A DNA stretch of 64,000 bases, taken from an uncultured Erythrobacter sp. (GTDB taxonomy: Bacteria; Pseudomonadota; Alphaproteobacteria; Sphingomonadales; Sphingomonadaceae). This document shows positions 61,593-64,000 of this stretch, one piece after another. The position numbers and the translations under genes were made by a program. Under the pieces are notes generated by a model. The model made no database searches, was not told where the DNA came from, and saw nothing but the letters and a program-made list of their open reading frames with translations. How positions within the stretch are numbered: position 1 is the stretch's first letter; every line of letters starts with the position of its first letter. Location: NCBI GenBank assembly GCA_947503275.1, contig CANNCZ010000001.1, forward strand, positions 1,426,001 to 1,490,000, written 5' to 3'.

Positions 61593-63685
61593 GGTCCAAC
61601 TCCGTAGAGGAAATCGAGATAGCCGTTGTCGAACGCAGCCAGATCAATCGCGGTCGTGCCCAGCACCTGCGATGGATTGCCAGAGGCTTGGAAACCAAGC
61701 CGCAGCCTGGCAGTCGACGGGATAGTTGCGCAGCTCTGCCGTTTGTTCGAGCCGTAGGTTGTAAGGGTGCCCACGCCACTCACGGAAACAGTCATGTGGC
61801 GGGATCCCTCGATGCGGCTTTTCAGGCAAACCCGCACAAAGCCGGGCCTGAACGTGTCGCGTCCGTAGGCAACGCGAACATTTTCCCGCACACCGCGATA
61901 GGTGACGACCGGGATATTGGTGACCAGCCCCGGCGGGGCGCGCTCCGGAATGACAGACCCGAACCCATCTCGAATTGCAGCCTCTTCCAGGCGCTGTTCG
62001 ATGAGAGCCTCTAGACGCGGACGGACCTCGTTCCAGATTTCAGGCTCGTTTGGAAAATACAGGGGATTCAGCAGGTCGGAGATCGGGCGCAGATCAGCGA
62101 GGATCGGCACTGGAGTTCCGGTCGAAAAGCCGTTTTGATCAAAGCTGCCGGTGCCACCGACTGCATCGAATCCAGACTCGGAGCTCTCGGCCAGCTCGGA
62201 AGAATTGCGGGACTCTTCGATAAAACGCGATCCGCTTGCACCGACCTGGAAGCCGCCAATTGCAAGGCCGGCTTGAGCATTAATGTTTTTGCTCTGGCTC
62301 TGCCATTCCTGCATCGTCTGTTGGTCAAAGCTTGCCCACATACGCGCCTGTGAGCCGTAAGTGACCGCATAGGGATAGTGCGTGCCAAATTTGTCGATCA
62401 AGTCGTCGTAGCGGCCCATACGATAGGCGAAATCGACCGCATCAATGAAGTCATCGCTTAGCTTTGCAAAGGGTCGGTCGAGCACAAGCGTGTAGAGCTT
62501 GTGGCGCGCAAAGCCCATCGACACGGCGCGCTGCATGCCAAACTGGCGACCCAGCGTGCTGGACTTCGCGAAATCAGCGCCCGCCCCAAGTGAGCCTTTG
62601 GCCTCGCCAGTCTGTCTGTCCTTTCTGGTAAAGCCGATATTGAACCCGAACGAACTGGCAGCCGTGCGCTGAAAATCAAATTGCCGGGAGATCATTTCCC
62701 TAGATGTAACGCTGCCCTGCGCACCATCAGGAATGTATTTGAGGCCCAGTGGCACTGTACGCTTCTCGATAATCGCGAAATCGCGCGGAGCAGCCGTTGC
62801 GAAGATGTCCGCTTTTGAGTTGCGATTTAGTTCGAACGGATCCTGTCGGATCACGTCATAACCGCGTAGCGACGCGCGGTAATTGTCGAGATTGTTGCCG
62901 ATCAAGAAAACATCCGTGACATCAATGTCCTGCGCGCGAGAAACGGTCGGTTCGGGCCTGTTGTAGCTGTATCCGTTCCAGCGCAGCTCGGGCTTGCCGG
63001 TGCGTGAGACAGAGACGGTCAGCGTTGCATTTTGCCAGCGGCCCGTCCCCTCGCGATAGACATAGCGTTTGCTCGCGCCCGATGGCTTCATCACGTGACG
63101 CATTGGAGTGTTGTCGGCGGCAATCAGGACAATCGGTTCACGGCCCTGTGTGGCTGGTCGGATCGTGATGCGGCTGCCGTCATTCTCCATGCTGACATAC
63201 ATCAAGTCGGGTGTTGTAAAATTGGAGTGGGTCAGACGGTCGTTGAGTTGCTGACCGCCTAGCCCGGCAAACAATTCCATCGGCGCTTTACTGGGATCAA
63301 GGGCGAGTTCCGTGTCCTGCACCCAGATGCCATCCAGCCTGTAACGACAGTCTTCAGCCAAGTCGGCATCACTAGCCGGGCCTTCGGGCAAAACGAAAGA
63401 GGCAAAGACACGGGCAGCGGTTGGGTCTTGCGTCGTTGCATTGCGCGATTGCACGCGTTCAACGCTGCTGGGGTTATTGACTGGCAACCGCTCGGGCGCT
63501 CTGCACCCTTTGAATGCTTCGATCGGACGCCCTGTTCGGGCTGCAGATCCTTGAAACAGCTGATCGGGAGAGAGCTGGGGCATCGACCCGGGCACATTCT
63601 GCTGGGCAATGGCAGATGGCGCGATTGGCGCAACACACATTGTGGTGATCAGTAATCCGCCAAGAATCTTGCGTCGTCCGTTCAT
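61589..63685 (-). CDS. Secreted MACPF/perforin-family protein
   Basis: 698 residues. Signal peptide (GGLLITTMCVAPIAPSAIA, cut near residue 27). The centre contains YDDLIDKFGTHYPYAVTYGSQARM at residues 426-449: the first twelve fit the MACPF signature Y-x6-[FY]-G-T-H-[FY]. After it come glycine-rich amphipathic stretches (AGLAIGGFQVGASGSRF) that could be membrane hairpins. The N-terminal 250 residues and the C-terminal beta domain (about 590-698) have no family I recognise. MACPF proteins form ring pores or act as adhesion proteins. They are rare in alphaproteobacteria. A histidine kinase gene precedes it by 96 bases. Confidence 0.85.
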   Translation of the reverse strand: MNGRRKILGGLLITTMCVAPIAPSAIAQQNVPGSMPQLSPDQLFQGSAARTGRPIEAFKGCRAPERLPVNNPSSVERVQSRNATTQDPTAARVFASFVLPEGPASDADLAEDCRYRLDGIWVQDTELALDPSKAPMELFAGLGGQQLNDRLTHSNFTTPDLMYVSMENDGSRITIRPATQGREPIVLIAADNTPMRHVMKPSGASKRYVYREGTGRWQNATLTVSVSRTGKPELRWNGYSYNRPEPTVSRAQDIDVTDVFLIGNNLDNYRASLRGYDVIRQDPFELNRNSKADIFATAAPRDFAIIEKRTVPLGLKYIPDGAQGSVTSREMISRQFDFQRTAASSFGFNIGFTRKDRQTGEAKGSLGAGADFAKSSTLGRQFGMQRAVSMGFARHKLYTLVLDRPFAKLSDDFIDAVDFAYRMGRYDDLIDKFGTHYPYAVTYGSQARMWASFDQQTMQEWQSQSKNINAQAGLAIGGFQVGASGSRFIEESRNSSELAESSESGFDAVGGTGSFDQNGFSTGTPVPILADLRPISDLLNPLYFPNEPEIWNEVRPRLEALIEQRLEEAAIRDGFGSVIPERAPPGLVTNIPVVTYRGVRENVRVAYGRDTFRPGFVRVCLKSRIEGSRHMTVSVSGVGTLTTYGSNKRQSCATIPSTARLRLGFQASGNPSQVLGTTAIDLAAFDNGYLDFLYGVGP

Positions 63686-63757
63686 TCCCTGCCTCCTCCT
63701 CGACCTTCTGGCCTGATTGGCTGAGGCAAGAATGACAGTTCGGGAGTGGCGCGATAG

Positions 63758-63772
63758 TGGGGATTGTCCCCA
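63758..63772. promoter_or_regulatory. Palindrome between histidine kinase and MACPF genes
   Basis: TGGGGA (63758-63763) and TCCCCA (63767-63772) around three bases, in the 96-base gap before the MACPF gene. Either an operator or a short hairpin; no T run follows on the minus strand. Confidence 0.45.
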
Positions 63773-63781
63773 TTTCGCAGG

Positions 63782-64000
63782 CTATTTGCTGTCAGGGATA
63801 TGAATGGAGACCCTGCATCCCTGGCCGGAGGCGGACTCGATGTCGAAGTGAAAGCTTGATTTGGCACAGATGTCTTGCACAATCGCAAGGCCGAGCCCTT
63901 CGCCGTGAGAATGGCTGCCTTTGCCGCCGCGCTGCATGGCGCGTTGCAGCTCTGCCGTGCTCATGCCGGGGCCATTATCGCGTATCTCAATCTGCGTGCC
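63782..64000 (-). CDS. Sensor histidine kinase, C-terminal fragment
   Basis: Only the last 72 residues are in the window; the gene enters from the right. It holds the G1 box (IEIRDNGPGMS), the G2 box (GEGLGLAIVQDICA) and the final strand SGQGCRVSIHIPD of a HATPase_c domain. Sensor and phosphoacceptor domains are outside. It is on the same strand as the MACPF gene. Confidence 0.9.
   Translation of the reverse strand, partial: GTQIEIRDNGPGMSTAELQRAMQRGGKGSHSHGEGLGLAIVQDICAKSSFHFDIESASGQGCRVSIHIPDSK

Overview
The window looks like the chromosome of a Sphingomonadales alphaproteobacterium, probably close to Erythrobacter/Altererythrobacter. This is an inference from the proteins: an alphaproteobacterial ctaC-ctaD-ctaB-coxF-ctaG-ctaE oxidase cluster, a GCS2-type glutamate-cysteine ligase, a CobS-type chelatase subunit, an L21 with a long Ala/Lys/Pro tail, and many short ATGA-coupled operons. 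I found no rRNA, tRNA, CRISPR array, complete insertion sequence or phage genes.

Layout. 0-4.2 kb: end of a DinG-type helicase, an AraC-type regulator and di-iron hydroxylase pair, a SixA-type phosphatase, and soxR divergent from a VOC protein across a clear SoxR box. 4.2-11.3 kb: ubiA, rsmE and gshA, then an unusual aspzincin-like peptidase with a hemopexin propeller, two ABM monooxygenase paralogues and an ICMT-like membrane methyltransferase. 11.3-24.8 kb: bamB with its TPR partner, glycosyltransferase, hydrolase, selO, astD, rarD, pyrC, an ATP-grasp/ygfZ pair and a GNAT/TetR pair. 24.8-27.6 kb: rplU-rpmA with promoter and terminator, and a lipoprotein coupled to an Fnr-type regulator. 27.2-39 kb: one long minus-strand run from ctaC through heme A and copper assembly genes to SURF1, thrC, a methyltransferase, folB, moaA, moaD and moaE. 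39.2-43.8 kb: pyrE, pdxJ, a membrane protein, acpS, lepB, a DUF3089 hydrolase and ruvX on the plus strand.

43.8-46 kb: a three-gene minus-strand cassette headed by a 53-residue peptide with six prolines and a Phe-Phe end, followed by two unassigned proteins, one cupin-like. It resembles a modified-peptide cluster. 46-52 kb: two PaaI-type thioesterases, a class A PBP, an orphan cobS, a cupin, an MpaB-like oxygenase and a DUF1428 protein.

52.6-57.5 kb is foreign-looking. A glutathione S-transferase loses its C-terminal half at about 52.62 kb. Beyond it lie two divergent operons. On the minus strand are a ribbon-helix-helix protein, a GNAT enzyme, an XRE regulator and an ImmA/IrrE-type peptidase. 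On the plus strand are a single multiubiquitin-type Ubl, an E1/ThiF-like enzyme and a DUF6527 zinc protein. This is a compact ubiquitin-like conjugation cassette, likely mobile and possibly defensive.

57.8-64 kb: a GNAT, an alpha/beta hydrolase and an ASCH protein, then a minus-strand run of a histidine kinase end, a secreted MACPF/perforin-family protein, a LamG-like secreted protein and an Arg-rich secreted protein. The MACPF/LamG pair, the Ubl-E1 cassette and the peptide cassette are the three most interesting parts of the window.
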